Below are positions 53,231 to 62,000 of a stretch of DNA of 64,000 bases, piece by piece (positions within the stretch are counted from its first letter, which is position 1; the number at the start of each line of letters is the position of its first letter). This DNA comes from Azohydromonas lata NBRC 102462 (GTDB lineage: Bacteria > Pseudomonadota > Gammaproteobacteria > Burkholderiales > Burkholderiaceae_C). The stretch is from positions 1 to 64,000 of the forward strand of contig NZ_BCTC01000030.1 of the NCBI RefSeq assembly GCF_001571085.1, in the 5' to 3' direction. The position numbers were made by a program, and so were the translations under genes. The notes below the pieces were generated by a model. It saw nothing but the letters and a program-made list of their open reading frames with translations, did no database searches and was not told where the DNA came from.

Positions 53231-54415
53231 TCAGGCGGGCGTGCGCAGGCCCAGGCGGAACGCCGTCTGCGCCACCGCCCCGGCGCCCACCAGCACCAGC
53301 GCGGCGGCCACGCCGTGGTCCGTGCCCAGGCCGGCCAGGGCGCTGCACAGCGCGCCGATGGCCATTTGCGTGAAGCCGTAGAGCCCGGCGGCCGAGCCGG
53401 TGAGGCGCGGGTCCACGCTCAGCGCCCGCGTGGAGACGGCCGGGCTGGTGAGGCCCGCGCCCGCGGCGTGCACGCCCATCACCGCGGCCACGGCCCAGGC
53501 CGGCGGCTGCGCTAGGGCCAGGGCCGCCAGCAGCGCCAGCGCGCAGGCGAGGCTGAGCGTGGCGCCGCAGCGCATGAGGCCGAGCGGCGCCACGCGCGGC
53601 GCCAGTCGTGACGCGGCGAAATTGCCCAGCGACATGCCCACCACCGGCGCCATCAGGTACAGCCCCACCTCGTGCAGCGGGCGGTGCAGCCGCTCCACGA
53701 AGATGAAGGGCGCGGCGGCCACGAAGGCGTAGAAGGCCGTCGTCGAACAGCCCCCGCCCAACGCGCAGGCGACGAAGTCGCGCGAGCGCAGCAGCACGCG
53801 CGCGTCGGCCAGCAGGGAGCCGCGCCGGGGCTGCGCGGCCACGGCCGGGCGCGTCTCGGGCAGGCGCAGCGCCACGGCGGCCAGCGCCACCGCGCCCAGG
53901 GCCACGAAGCAGGCGCATACCCAGCGCCAGCCCGCGTGCGACACCACCACGGCGCCGAGCAGCGGCGCCACGCCCGGGCCTATGAGCGTGATGAGGCCCA
54001 GCGTGGCCAGGCGCTGCAGGGTCTGCTGCGCGTCGGAGGTGTCGCGGACGATGGCGCGCGCCAGCAACAGCCCCGCGCAGCCGCCCAGCGCCTGCAGCAG
54101 CCGACCGGCCAGCAGCGTGTGCACGTTGGGCGCGGCCAGGCACAGCGCTGCCGCGGCGGTGTAGAGCGACAGCCCGGCCAGCAGCGTTGGCCGGCGCCCC
54201 CAGCGGTCGGACAACGGGCCGTAGACGAGCTGGCCCAGCGCCAGGCCCAGGATGTAGAGGCTGATGCTCAGTTGCGCCGCCGCCGTGGTGGCGTGCAGCT
54301 CGCGCGCCACCAGCGGCAGCGCGGGGACGAACATGTGCATGGCCAGCGTGCCGCTGAAGGTGACCAGCACCAGCAGCCACAGCGGCGGGGCGACGCGGTT
54401 TGCAGGGAACTTCAT
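53231..54415 (-). CDS. Bcr/CflA-type MFS drug efflux transporter
   Basis: The protein has 394 residues and about 12 helices. LSISLYILGLALGQLVYGPLSDRWGRRP is the MFS motif A of the Bcr/CflA group, where it follows helix 2. Later blocks (RLLQALGGCAGLLLARAIVRD; GLITLIGPGVAPLLGAVV) fit the drug:proton antiporter family DHA1. It probably expels a hydrophobic drug or metabolite. The MarR gene is 71 bases upstream on the same strand, so the two form one unit. Start ATG 54415 rather than the upstream frame. Confidence 0.92.
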   Translation of the reverse strand: MKFPANRVAPPLWLLVLVTFSGTLAMHMFVPALPLVARELHATTAAAQLSISLYILGLALGQLVYGPLSDRWGRRPTLLAGLSLYTAAAALCLAAPNVHTLLAGRLLQALGGCAGLLLARAIVRDTSDAQQTLQRLATLGLITLIGPGVAPLLGAVVVSHAGWRWVCACFVALGAVALAAVALRLPETRPAVAAQPRRGSLLADARVLLRSRDFVACALGGGCSTTAFYAFVAAAPFIFVERLHRPLHEVGLYLMAPVVGMSLGNFAASRLAPRVAPLGLMRCGATLSLACALALLAALALAQPPAWAVAAVMGVHAAGAGLTSPAVSTRALSVDPRLTGSAAGLYGFTQMAIGALCSALAGLGTDHGVAAALVLVGAGAVAQTAFRLGLRTPA

Positions 54416-54486
54416 GGGGTGGTGGCCGCTCGGGGGCGCGGCCGGCGCTGCGGTTGAACGGAAGAAGGCCAAGCGCGGTGCGCGGC

Positions 54487-54963
54487 TCAGGGCGTGGCGG
54501 TGTCGGCGGGCGTCGTCTGGCCGGCCTCGTGGGCGAGGGCAGTGTCCAGCGCGGCGAGCACGCGCAGCGTGGCGTGGAGGTCGGCCGGCTCCACGTCGCC
54601 CAGGAGGCGGCGGCGCAGCAGGACGAGGGCGTCTTCCAGTTGCTGGGCGATGTCCAGCCCGGCGGCGGTGAGGCGCAGCCGCTTGGCGCGGCGGTCGGCG
54701 GGATCGTCCTCGCGTTGGACGAGGCCGGCGGCCACGAGCTGGTCCATGAGGCGCACGAGCGAGGAGGGCTCGATTTCCAGCGCCTCGGCCACGGCGCCGG
54801 GGCGTGCGCCCTCGGGGGCGCGGTGGATCACGACCACGGCCCAGGCCGTGGCGTGCGAGAGGCCGAACTGCGCCGCCACCCGGTCCGCCGCCGCACGGTA
54901 GCCGCGCGACAGCCGCAGCAGGCCCCGGGTGAGCTGGCGCAGGGGATCATCGATTGTTTGCAT
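54487..54963 (-). CDS. MarR-family transcriptional regulator
   Basis: The protein has 158 residues from ATG 54963. It has the winged-helix of the MarR family: LSHATAWAVVVIHRAPEGARPGAVAEALEIEPSSLVRLMDQLVAAGLVQRE, then DPADRRAKRLRLT with the wing. It probably represses the efflux gene that follows until a ligand binds. The promoter region shows the palindromic AAATAATAGC-type sequence (54966 onwards), which could be a binding site. The gene is at the edge of the A+T-rich island. Confidence 0.92.
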   Translation of the reverse strand: MQTIDDPLRQLTRGLLRLSRGYRAAADRVAAQFGLSHATAWAVVVIHRAPEGARPGAVAEALEIEPSSLVRLMDQLVAAGLVQREDDPADRRAKRLRLTAAGLDIAQQLEDALVLLRRRLLGDVEPADLHATLRVLAALDTALAHEAGQTTPADTATP

Positions 54964-55148
54964 GCTAAATAATAGCTTGCGTAGCAAAGGCTTGAGGCGG
55001 GAGGCCTGAATGGACGAGCCGGTGACATCGCGGGCGCCGCAGCGGCGGTATGAGCGTGTGAGGCTGCGTGCACGCGGGTGTGGCGTTTGGTGGCGGACTG
55101 TTGCGACAGTGGCGTTGGTGTTTTCTGGCGAACTTCGTGAGTTATGGG

Positions 55149-55583
55149 TTACTGGCTTTTTTTGAAACACCCGTCCGGTTGGAGTTGGAATTTTTCATCC
55201 GGCTTGTGGTTGTTGCACGTATAGGACACGTCAAAGTCGCAACCTTCGCTCAAGATGTCAACAACTTTCCCATTTTTCATGGACAAATAGGTGTCGATCA
55301 TGGAATCTCTGCTTTCGGAATATTCCATGTCGTCTACCCGAACGACGATAATATCGTCCATGGGAGGCAATATCGTAAATACCGGATGCATGCCTTTGGA
55401 AACCGGATTTTCATAATCGAAATTGGCATGGCGGACATTGTGTTTCCGGTATTCGAATGAGCGGATCAATTTGCTCAGCCAGTCTGTGCTTCGGCTCGTT
55501 GTCACGTAAGGATAAAAGGTCGGTCCGCATTTTTCTGTAGGCCGTGGAATTCCTTTGGAAACGGCAGGCGTTTCAGCAAGCAT
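55149..55583 (-). CDS. Hypothetical protein, possible immunity or accessory protein in the VgrG island
   Basis: The protein has 144 residues, from the ATG at 55583, which lacks a ribosome site. It has no clear signal sequence but contains four cysteines (EKCGPTFY, EGCDF, YTCNN, DGCFKK), which would suit an extracytoplasmic protein. The N-terminus may be wrong or shifted by a frame change: the 229 bases upstream contain no extension. Base composition is A+T-rich like the neighbouring effector genes. Function unknown; a second immunity protein is possible. Confidence 0.5.
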   Translation of the reverse strand: MLAETPAVSKGIPRPTEKCGPTFYPYVTTSRSTDWLSKLIRSFEYRKHNVRHANFDYENPVSKGMHPVFTILPPMDDIIVVRVDDMEYSESRDSMIDTYLSMKNGKVVDILSEGCDFDVSYTCNNHKPDEKFQLQPDGCFKKSQ

Positions 55584-55642
55584 GTTGCGTCAAGGGCTTC
55601 AAGGGAAAAGGCAGTTGGGATAGTTTTAGTTTCTCTGATCTC

Positions 55643-55658
55643 ACCGGTTCTTACCGGT
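55643..55658. repeat. Double ACCGGT hairpin
   Basis: ACCGGT occurs twice (55643-55648 and 55653-55658) four bases apart and, being self-complementary, forms a six-base-pair hairpin. It lies between the immunity candidate and the next gene and might terminate the effector transcript. No T-run follows. Confidence 0.35.
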
Positions 55659-55813
55659 TAAATCGCTGGTCAAGATTTTGCAGGATTTGTGCTTTCCAAT
55701 AGTGCGGCTGAATATAAGGAAGTGCGCGTCGTCGAGAGGGAAGGATTGTCGAAATATTCTCATTGGCCAGAACACTTTCGCGTATTTCATGCTGATTTGC
55801 AAATGCATTGCAT

Positions 55814-56320
55814 TTAAAATTTGCTAATATCACCCGTGGCAAAATAAAGAGTTTTTGATTTTTTACGAGCATCAATAAGATAGCCTCCACGAATACTTTG
55901 AAATCTTCCACTTTGGCCGATGCCTTCAAAATTGAAGCTGACGCATAAGAAGCGACTTTCTTGGTTTGTTATTAAAAGCCATGTAGCGGTATAAGGTTCA
56001 AACTCATGCGGCATCAACGGACCGGCTGCGACTCTTGCCTCGTTGAGTTGGAATATTTTTTTGTTGAATAATATGGCGTCACCTGATTTTCCTTTGATAT
56101 AGCCTAATTCCATTTGATTCTTTTCAATCAGAAATACTGCTTCGAGTCCTGGTAAATAGTTATCTTCTTTGTAGACTTCTCCTGTTGGTACTTCTGTGGC
56201 TGTCGGTGATTTTTGGGTTGGGTTGCCTTTGAGGCAGGTTTGAATTATTGCCTGTGAAGGACTGGCTGCTACTGCCGCTTGGCATGCCAGCAAGCAGCAT
56301 AAATAAAGTAAGTGGTTCAT
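55814..56320 (-). CDS. Predicted periplasmic immunity protein of the T6SS effector
   Basis: The protein has 168 residues, from the ATG at 56320, which overlaps the effector stop by four bases (ATGA). A Sec signal (MNHLLYLCCLLACQAAVAAS) is clear, so the mature protein is periplasmic. The mature part has two cysteines (TCLKG and FLCVSF) and no recognisable domain. Immunity to a cell-wall-acting effector must act in the periplasm, and the coupled position directly downstream of the effector gene fits. Family unknown; function inferred from position and signal peptide. Confidence 0.72.
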   Translation of the reverse strand: MNHLLYLCCLLACQAAVAASPSQAIIQTCLKGNPTQKSPTATEVPTGEVYKEDNYLPGLEAVFLIEKNQMELGYIKGKSGDAILFNKKIFQLNEARVAAGPLMPHEFEPYTATWLLITNQESRFLCVSFNFEGIGQSGRFQSIRGGYLIDARKKSKTLYFATGDISKF

Positions 56321-56931
56321 TTGTATTCTTTTGCTCTGGTTGTTTCGATATATACAGGATTGAATTTCCAAAAAATTGTTCCGCCATAAGCTGCGGTTGA
56401 GATGTAAATGTGATCATATCTTCCTGATTCTATTTTTTCTGTAATTTCTCTCTTGCCTATTTTTTTCTTTATTACTTTGTATACAATAACTTCTTTTGTG
56501 GATTCTTTAATGTCGTAAATATTGTGTGATGGATCTGAAAATCTTATTCCATGCTTTACTTTAAAATGGTTATTATAGTTTGATTTGATGTCTGCTCCGT
56601 CCCAAAAATATGCTCCGTTTGACTTGTCGGGGCCTCCCTTTAATGCATTCTTGGCGGCTTCAACCGCTGTACTCATGCCTTTGTCCTTTGCTATATTCTC
56701 TTCGCTTGCGTTCATTATTTTCATGTAGCGTTTGTTGCCGTCGCTGGTGACAAATGAGAACGTCTTCTCTGATTTCACAAACTCGGTGATGCTGTCATAG
56801 CCTCTTGCATCTCTTTGACGCACAAGAACGCTTGCCAATGCAAATAGCTCGTCTGCATCATCTTTGGTAGAGGCTTCACCATAAGACATTGCAGCAAGTT
56901 GACGAGTTTGTTTGTCAAGCTTTTCGGTCAT
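56317..56931 (-). CDS. Predicted type VI effector, SleB-like cell-wall hydrolase
   Basis: The protein has 204 residues. AAMSYGEASTKDDADELFA recalls the catalytic start of SleB-type cell-wall hydrolases (YGEA with a glutamate), and NALKGGPDKSNGAYFWDGADI continues the pattern (GGPDxTNGAxYF). The end of the protein, from about residue 120, is a helix/strand region with basic residues. There is no signal peptide, as expected for a VgrG-carried cargo. Both ends overlap neighbours by ATGA: VgrG stop and this start, this stop and the immunity start. It would cleave peptidoglycan in competitor cells. A+T-rich codons differ from the host. Confidence 0.75.
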   Translation of the reverse strand: MTEKLDKQTRQLAAMSYGEASTKDDADELFALASVLVRQRDARGYDSITEFVKSEKTFSFVTSDGNKRYMKIMNASEENIAKDKGMSTAVEAAKNALKGGPDKSNGAYFWDGADIKSNYNNHFKVKHGIRFSDPSHNIYDIKESTKEVIVYKVIKKKIGKREITEKIESGRYDHIYISTAAYGGTIFWKFNPVYIETTRAKEYK

Positions 56932-59900
56932 ATTTTAGTTGCCGAATCTTTGTCGAGCCAGGCGTTCATGCTTATTTTTGATTGGCCAGGAATTTTTTGC
57001 GTTCCTCCATTATCAATTGGCTTGCTTTTCTCGTAACGAACGCCGTCAATAAATAGATGGTATCTGTATCCCTCAACTGGTTTTCCTTCCTGATTTAATA
57101 TTTCGAAATATTGCTCAATACTGACTTCTTCGTCGCTGTCTATTGGTGCTGGCTGGTGCAGTCTCAATTTCGGTGTACTTGTCATTGCTCCGGCAGTGAG
57201 ATTTTTTAGTGTTGCCCTGAACCTCACCGCCCCAGGCGCAATCACTTCAATCCCGCCCTTCTCCAATTTCAAAGCCGCCCCCGCCGCCGCCAGCAGCACA
57301 CCCAGCGGCGAACCAATTTCCACGCTCCCTTGCGTGCTCGCCACTTCTACCTGCCCGCTGGCCGCCAGCCGCGCCGCGCCGGTGTTGGCGCTGGCGTGCA
57401 CGCTGCCCGTGGCGGCGTGCAGGGCGATGCCGGTTTCCGGGTTCGGCCGCCGATCGTCCGCCGCGCGGCCGAAGGTGTAGAGCACCACGCCGCTGCGCGC
57501 GGCCAGCACATGGTTGCCGCCGGCCAGCAGGTGCATGTCCTGCCCGGTGACGACGCTGGACGTCTCGCCCGCGCTGAACACCGCCGCCGCCGGAGTGAAC
57601 ACGCCCACGCCCGCGGGCGCCGCCAAGACCAGTTCCGGCCGCCGCCATGCGGCCACCGTGCCCAGGCCGCCGGGCGACTCGCCCTTTGCGGCGCCCCAGG
57701 CGCCGCCGCTGTCGCGCGTGGCTGCCAGGCTCTCGGCCAGCGCCTTCAGCGCCCGCGCCACGGGCAGCGGCTTTCCGGGTGACTCGTCCGCCAGCTTCGC
57801 GCCGTGCGCCTGGGCCGATTCGGCGAGCTTTTCCAGCTTCTCCTGTGCGCGCCGGAGGTCGTCCAGCGGGGCGCGCACGTCCATCTGCTGGCCGTGGCCC
57901 GTGCTGTCCGGCGTGGCGTGGGCGCTGATCAACAAGCCGGAGCCCGCGCGCAGCGCGCCGTGGGCCTCGCTGTCCAGCGACAGGCCTTGGCCGCGCGGGG
58001 CCAGGCGCTCATTGCCCTGCTGGTGCAGCAGGGCGCCCAACTGCAGCCGCGTCGCCGCGCGGCTGGTGGCCAGCTCCACGCGGCCCGCGCCCGCGCTGTC
58101 GTCCATCACGAGCTGGGTCCAGCCGCCCAAGCCGGTGGCGCTTTCGTCCAGGGACTGGCTGCGGTGGCCCGCCAGCACCGCCCCGTGCGCGTGGCCCTGG
58201 TGCGGGCCGTTGCGCGCGGCGCCGGGGAACCACGGCGGCGCGCAGGCCGATGTGCCGGTGACGCCGCTGTGCACCTCGTTGCCCGCGGCGTCGCGCTGCC
58301 CTCTGCCGTTGTAGAGCGCGCCCAGCACCACGGGGCGCTCCACGTCGCCGCCGACGAAGGCCACCAGCACTTCATGTCCCACCCGCGGCAGGAACAGCGC
58401 GCCATGGTTGAAGCCGGCGTGCGACTGGCCCACGCGCACCCAGGTGGAGCTGGCGGCCGTGCCCGGCGCGTTGTCCTGGCCGCCGGGGTGCGGCAAGCGA
58501 TGGCTGCCCCGGCTGCCGCGCTGCCAGTGGAACTGCACGCGCACGCGGGCGTCACGGTCGGTGAAGACGGGGCCGCCGTCGCCCGTCACCAGCGCGCTCT
58601 GCACGCCGGCTGCCGTGGGCGTGCGGTTCAGGCGCACGTCCGGCGGCGTGAGGCTGCGCAGCGGGCAGGGGGCGGTGAGAAGTGCCGTGTCGTGGCCGGC
58701 CAGCGACGGCAACGGGTCCGGCGCGGGGGCCAGGCCGATGAAGCCGCCGGCGGGCGCGGCTGGCCCGGCGTCGGACAGCCGCACCGGCCGTGCCAGCGGC
58801 TGCGCCAGCAGGGCGGCTTCGTGCAGCGGGGGCTCGTCCTCGTCCTCGGCGGCAGGTGGGGTGAACACGTCATCCAGCGAAGGCAGCCGCGTGAGCGGGT
58901 GGGCGTGGACGTTGTTGCGGGCCCGATGCTGCGCGGCCAGGACGACGAAGCCGTCGCGCTGCGCGTCGCTGCCGTCGTGGCGCGGGTGGTCGGCCAGGGT
59001 GAAGCACGTGCCCGCCTGCGCGCGGCGCCAGGGCCCGCGCCCGTGCGAGAGGGCGCGTGCGGCGCGCAGCGCCTGGGCCTGGCGCGCGCAGACGCGCTGG
59101 CCTTGCGCGGCGTCCTCCCAGGCATAGGGGCCGGGCGTGTCGGAGAGCGTCAATCCTGGCAGCGACGGCGCGCCCGTGGCCGTGCGCACGGGGCGGGCGT
59201 CCAGGCTGCGGTAGTCGCGGCTGCGCTGGTGCAGGGCGGACGCGGCCACGCCCGCGCCGTCGCGCCAGCGCGTGAGGCTGTCTTCGGGGAAGGGCTGGCC
59301 GCTTTGCGTGAAGCGCACGCGCGGCTGCACGTTGGGCGTGAAGGCGCCGTTGTGGTCCGCGATCACCAGCGTGTGCCGGCCCAGCGTGAGGGCCGATGCG
59401 TCGCCCGCGTGCTCCCACCAGCAAAACAGGCCCTCCTCGCGCATCAGGCGCTGGATGAAATCCAGGTCGCTCTGGCCGTGCTGCACGCACAGGCTGCGGC
59501 GCGGGTAGGCGTGCGGGTCCTGCAGATTCCAGCGCCAGGCCGGGGCGAGCTCGCCGCCGTCCAGCCGGCGCGTGAAGACGGCCTCCAGCACCTGGGGCAC
59601 GCTCATGTCCTGGAAGGCCCACGCGTCGCTGCGGTGCGCGAGCAGCGCCAGCCAGGGCTCCAGCACCAGGCGGTAAAGGGTGAATCCGCCGTCGCAGCCC
59701 AGGCGCGAGGCGGCCACGACGTGGGCATGCCAGGGGCGTGGGTTGGGCGCGCCGTCCTGGCACAGCAGCTCCGCCAGGGCGGGGCGGCCCAGCAACTCGT
59801 CCACGGGCAGGGCGGCGTCGGGGGACAGCGCGTGCACCACCACGCGCAGCCCGGCGCGGGCCGGGCCCAGGCGGGCGTCCAGCGCCCAGGGCTGCAGGCC

Positions 59901-60152
59901 GTCGCTCCAGTCGCCGGCGGGCGTGTCGCCCAGCGCGGGACCGTTGCGCGGGCCCACGCATTCCCAGACTTCCAGGTCCTCGGCCACCAGGGCGTCGGCG
60001 CCCAATGGCGTGTGCAGGCGAACGAGCCGCGTGGCCTGGGTGAAGCCGCCCAATGGGGTACTGCCGCTGGCTTTCAGTCGCACGTCCGGTCTCCCCCGCG
60101 TGGCGATGACTGCTGCTTGCAACCGTGCCCAACCCGGCAAAGCCGACTTCAT
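56928..60152 (-). CDS. vgrG: Type VI secretion tip protein VgrG with C-terminal extension
   Basis: The protein has 1074 residues from the ATG at 60152; a TTG at 60161 would add three. Residues about 20-440 are the gp27-like hub (CVQHGQSDLDFIQRLMREEGLFCWWEH). About 535-620 is the gp5-like OB fold (VRVQFHWQR, then LFLPRVGHEVLVAF and VVLGALYNGRG). A long linker and a DUF2345 region (about 835-980) follow. The last 85 residues (LRLHQPAPIDSDEE, then EGYRYHLFIDGVRY) look like a transthyretin-like carrier domain and are A+T-rich. It forms the tip that delivers the effector encoded next. No hcp or other T6SS core genes are in the window. Confidence 0.95.
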   Translation of the reverse strand: MKSALPGWARLQAAVIATRGRPDVRLKASGSTPLGGFTQATRLVRLHTPLGADALVAEDLEVWECVGPRNGPALGDTPAGDWSDGLQPWALDARLGPARAGLRVVVHALSPDAALPVDELLGRPALAELLCQDGAPNPRPWHAHVVAASRLGCDGGFTLYRLVLEPWLALLAHRSDAWAFQDMSVPQVLEAVFTRRLDGGELAPAWRWNLQDPHAYPRRSLCVQHGQSDLDFIQRLMREEGLFCWWEHAGDASALTLGRHTLVIADHNGAFTPNVQPRVRFTQSGQPFPEDSLTRWRDGAGVAASALHQRSRDYRSLDARPVRTATGAPSLPGLTLSDTPGPYAWEDAAQGQRVCARQAQALRAARALSHGRGPWRRAQAGTCFTLADHPRHDGSDAQRDGFVVLAAQHRARNNVHAHPLTRLPSLDDVFTPPAAEDEDEPPLHEAALLAQPLARPVRLSDAGPAAPAGGFIGLAPAPDPLPSLAGHDTALLTAPCPLRSLTPPDVRLNRTPTAAGVQSALVTGDGGPVFTDRDARVRVQFHWQRGSRGSHRLPHPGGQDNAPGTAASSTWVRVGQSHAGFNHGALFLPRVGHEVLVAFVGGDVERPVVLGALYNGRGQRDAAGNEVHSGVTGTSACAPPWFPGAARNGPHQGHAHGAVLAGHRSQSLDESATGLGGWTQLVMDDSAGAGRVELATSRAATRLQLGALLHQQGNERLAPRGQGLSLDSEAHGALRAGSGLLISAHATPDSTGHGQQMDVRAPLDDLRRAQEKLEKLAESAQAHGAKLADESPGKPLPVARALKALAESLAATRDSGGAWGAAKGESPGGLGTVAAWRRPELVLAAPAGVGVFTPAAAVFSAGETSSVVTGQDMHLLAGGNHVLAARSGVVLYTFGRAADDRRPNPETGIALHAATGSVHASANTGAARLAASGQVEVASTQGSVEIGSPLGVLLAAAGAALKLEKGGIEVIAPGAVRFRATLKNLTAGAMTSTPKLRLHQPAPIDSDEEVSIEQYFEILNQEGKPVEGYRYHLFIDGVRYEKSKPIDNGGTQKIPGQSKISMNAWLDKDSATKI

Positions 60153-60278
60153 TCCTGGCAAGGCCCCTGACCCGCGAGTTTGGGGGATCAGTTGTTACTG
60201 GGTATTGCGGCGATCCCTGAGCCGGCTGCTGCAGCCCTGCGGCGGCGCCGGCTGTCGCGCCGAGGAGACAATCCGCGG

Positions 60279-61577
60279 GTGATCAAGACCGACTCCTTCA
60301 TTTCCCCGGCCGCCGCGCTGCCCGCGGCCGAGCTCGCCACCCTGGACAACGGCGTGCGCGTCGTCACCGTGCCGCTGCCGCACCTGCGCAGCGCCAGCGT
60401 GGCGGTGTTCGTCCGCACCGGCTCGCGCAACGAGAGCGCGAAGCTCAACGGCATCTCGCATTTCCTGGAGCACATGGCCTTCAAGGGCACGGCCACGCGC
60501 GACGTGCAGGCGATCAACCTGGACGCCGAGCGCATCGGCGCCGACATGAACGCCTACACGTCCAAGGACACCACCGTCTACTACCTCAACGGCCTGGGCC
60601 GCGACGCGCCGCGCATGCTGGCCATGCTGGCCGACGTGGTGCTGCAGAGCACCTTCCCCGAGGACGAGATCGCGCGCGAGCGCGACGTGCTGCTGCAGGA
60701 GCTCGTCGAGTACGAGGAGGACCCGCAGTCCGTCGTGTCGCAACTGCTGGACGTGGCCGCCTACGGCAAGCAGCCGCTGGCGCGGCCCATCATCGGCACG
60801 CGCCGGCACATCGAGCGCATCACGCGCGAGGACCTCGTGGACTACGTGCGCCGGCACTACACGGGCGCCAATCTCGTCGTGGCCGCCGGGGGCGCCGTGA
60901 ACGCGGCCGAGATGCAGGCGCTGGCCGAAGAGCTCTTCGGCCACGTGCCGCGCGGCGAGGCGGCGCCGGTTGAAACCGTGGCGCACGTGGGCGGGCTGCA
61001 GTCGCGCCGCCGCGCGGGCATCTCGCAGGTCTACAGCTCCATTGGGCTGCCGCTGCCCACCATGAAGGACGGCCACCAGGCCGGCGTGCTGGCCGCCACG
61101 CTGTTTGGCGGCGGCATGAGCGCCCCGCTGGTGGACCAGGTGCGCGAGCGCCTGGGCCTGGCCTACCACGTGGCCAGCGAAGCCGAGACCAGCGACGTGC
61201 ACGGGCTGCTGATCGTGGACGCCATCACCCAGCCGGACAAGCTGATGGCGTACCTGCGCACCGTGGGCCGGCTGCTCAAGGAGCAGGCCGCGGGCGTGGA
61301 CGCGCTGCAACTGGAGCGCGCGCGCAACCAGCTGCTGGTGCAGGCCGTGCACAAGCAGGAGCGGCCCTTCAGCGCGATAGAGGCCGCCGCCGAGCAGCTC
61401 TTCGTCCACGGCCGGCTCATCGGGGCGGACGAGGCGGTGGCGCAGATCGAGGCCGTGACGGCCGAGCAGGTGCGCGCGGTGTTCGAGACCATGCTGCGCG
61501 CCGCGCCGGCCATTGGGCTGGCCAGCCGGGCGAAGGTGGGGGAGGTGATGGAGGCGCTGCAGGAGGGGTTGAACTGA
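60279..61577 (+). CDS. M16-family zinc peptidase
   Basis: The protein has 432 residues from GTG 60279, with GAGGAG upstream; the upstream TTG at 60180 is less likely. It shows HFLEHMAFK, the inverted HxxEH zinc motif (residues 61-65), and the distal glutamate in ERDVLLQELVEYEEDPQS about 75 residues later. A second, inactive domain follows (VYSSIGLPLPTMK, RERLGLAYHVASE). Members resemble mitochondrial processing peptidase and bacterial PqqL-type proteases. It may mature proteins or peptides. It has no signal peptide. It is divergent from VgrG and shares its promoter region. Confidence 0.92.
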   Translation: MIKTDSFISPAAALPAAELATLDNGVRVVTVPLPHLRSASVAVFVRTGSRNESAKLNGISHFLEHMAFKGTATRDVQAINLDAERIGADMNAYTSKDTTVYYLNGLGRDAPRMLAMLADVVLQSTFPEDEIARERDVLLQELVEYEEDPQSVVSQLLDVAAYGKQPLARPIIGTRRHIERITREDLVDYVRRHYTGANLVVAAGGAVNAAEMQALAEELFGHVPRGEAAPVETVAHVGGLQSRRRAGISQVYSSIGLPLPTMKDGHQAGVLAATLFGGGMSAPLVDQVRERLGLAYHVASEAETSDVHGLLIVDAITQPDKLMAYLRTVGRLLKEQAAGVDALQLERARNQLLVQAVHKQERPFSAIEAAAEQLFVHGRLIGADEAVAQIEAVTAEQVRAVFETMLRAAPAIGLASRAKVGEVMEALQEGLN

Positions 61578-61669
61578 GGCGGAGGGCGGCGTGAGGGTGG
61601 GTGGTGCTGGCCGGGGAAAGTTGGCTGGTTGCCGCATCCCGTAAGCCAAGGCGTTTCGCCTCCCAACTT

Positions 61670-61697
61670 CGTCATTCCCGCGCAGGCGGGAATGACG
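61670..61697. repeat. REP-like palindromic element, copy 3
   Basis: CGTCATTCCCGC (61670-61681) pairs with GCGGGAATGACG (61686-61697) around four bases. It is the same core as the copies at 38962 and 39083, here completely palindromic and near the end of the M16 gene. A terminator role is possible. Confidence 0.75.
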
Positions 61698-61793
61698 ATT
61701 CGGGGGGCGCTGCGGGTTCGTCTGCGGCTGTGGCTTGCCTGCAGCGGCCGCGGTGCGTGCGCGGCGCAACCAAGCCGCGCGGCGACGGCCGCT

Positions 61794-61840
61794 GCGACAG
61801 ATGTCGCGGCCCGCGACGGCTGCCGTGCAACACCTGTCGC
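61794..61840. promoter_or_regulatory. Candidate enhancer sites for a sigma-54 activator
   Basis: GCGACA (61794-61799) and TGTCGC (61802-61807) form a perfect inverted repeat with spacer GA; GCGAC recurs at 61812-61816 and TGTCGC at 61835-61840 and 61877-61882. AcoR-like activators bind TGTCGC/GCGACA elements. The distance of about 75-115 bases to the -24 box suits an enhancer site. Confidence 0.5.
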
Positions 61841-61910
61841 GGCCGCCGAGTCCGTGTTTTCCCCGGTGCCTTGCCCTGTCGCACGGGGGCGGCGCGCGTG
61901 CCGGGCGGCT

Positions 61911-61925
61911 TGGCATGGAAGCTGC
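61911..61925 (+). promoter_or_regulatory. Candidate sigma-54 (-24/-12) promoter of the PQQ dehydrogenase gene
   Basis: TGGCATGGAAGCTGC matches the sigma-54 consensus TGGCACG-N4-TTGC at 9 of 11 positions, with the invariant GG and GC at the right distance. Transcription would begin near 61937, leaving a 64-base leader before GTG 62001. Confidence 0.6.
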
Positions 61926-62000
61926 GGAAACGGCTCCGGCGGCCACTGATCGATGCCGCTCGCGATCCCAGTGACGAACGACGATTTCCAGGAGACGACC

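Larger units (their letters stand above)
61578..62000. other. 423-base intergenic region with REP copy and sigma-54 signals
   Basis: The region upstream of the PQQ dehydrogenase gene contains a perfect REP-like palindrome (61670-61697), enhancer-like GCGACA/TGTCGC sites (61794-61840), a -24/-12 promoter candidate (61911-61925) and the GGAG ribosome site before GTG 62001. No coding frame with the local bias is present. Confidence 0.6.

Noticed and set aside
55651-55929. A 92-codon minus-strand frame near the immunity gene
   Set aside because: It overlaps the immunity gene out of frame, has no ribosome site and no recognisable content.
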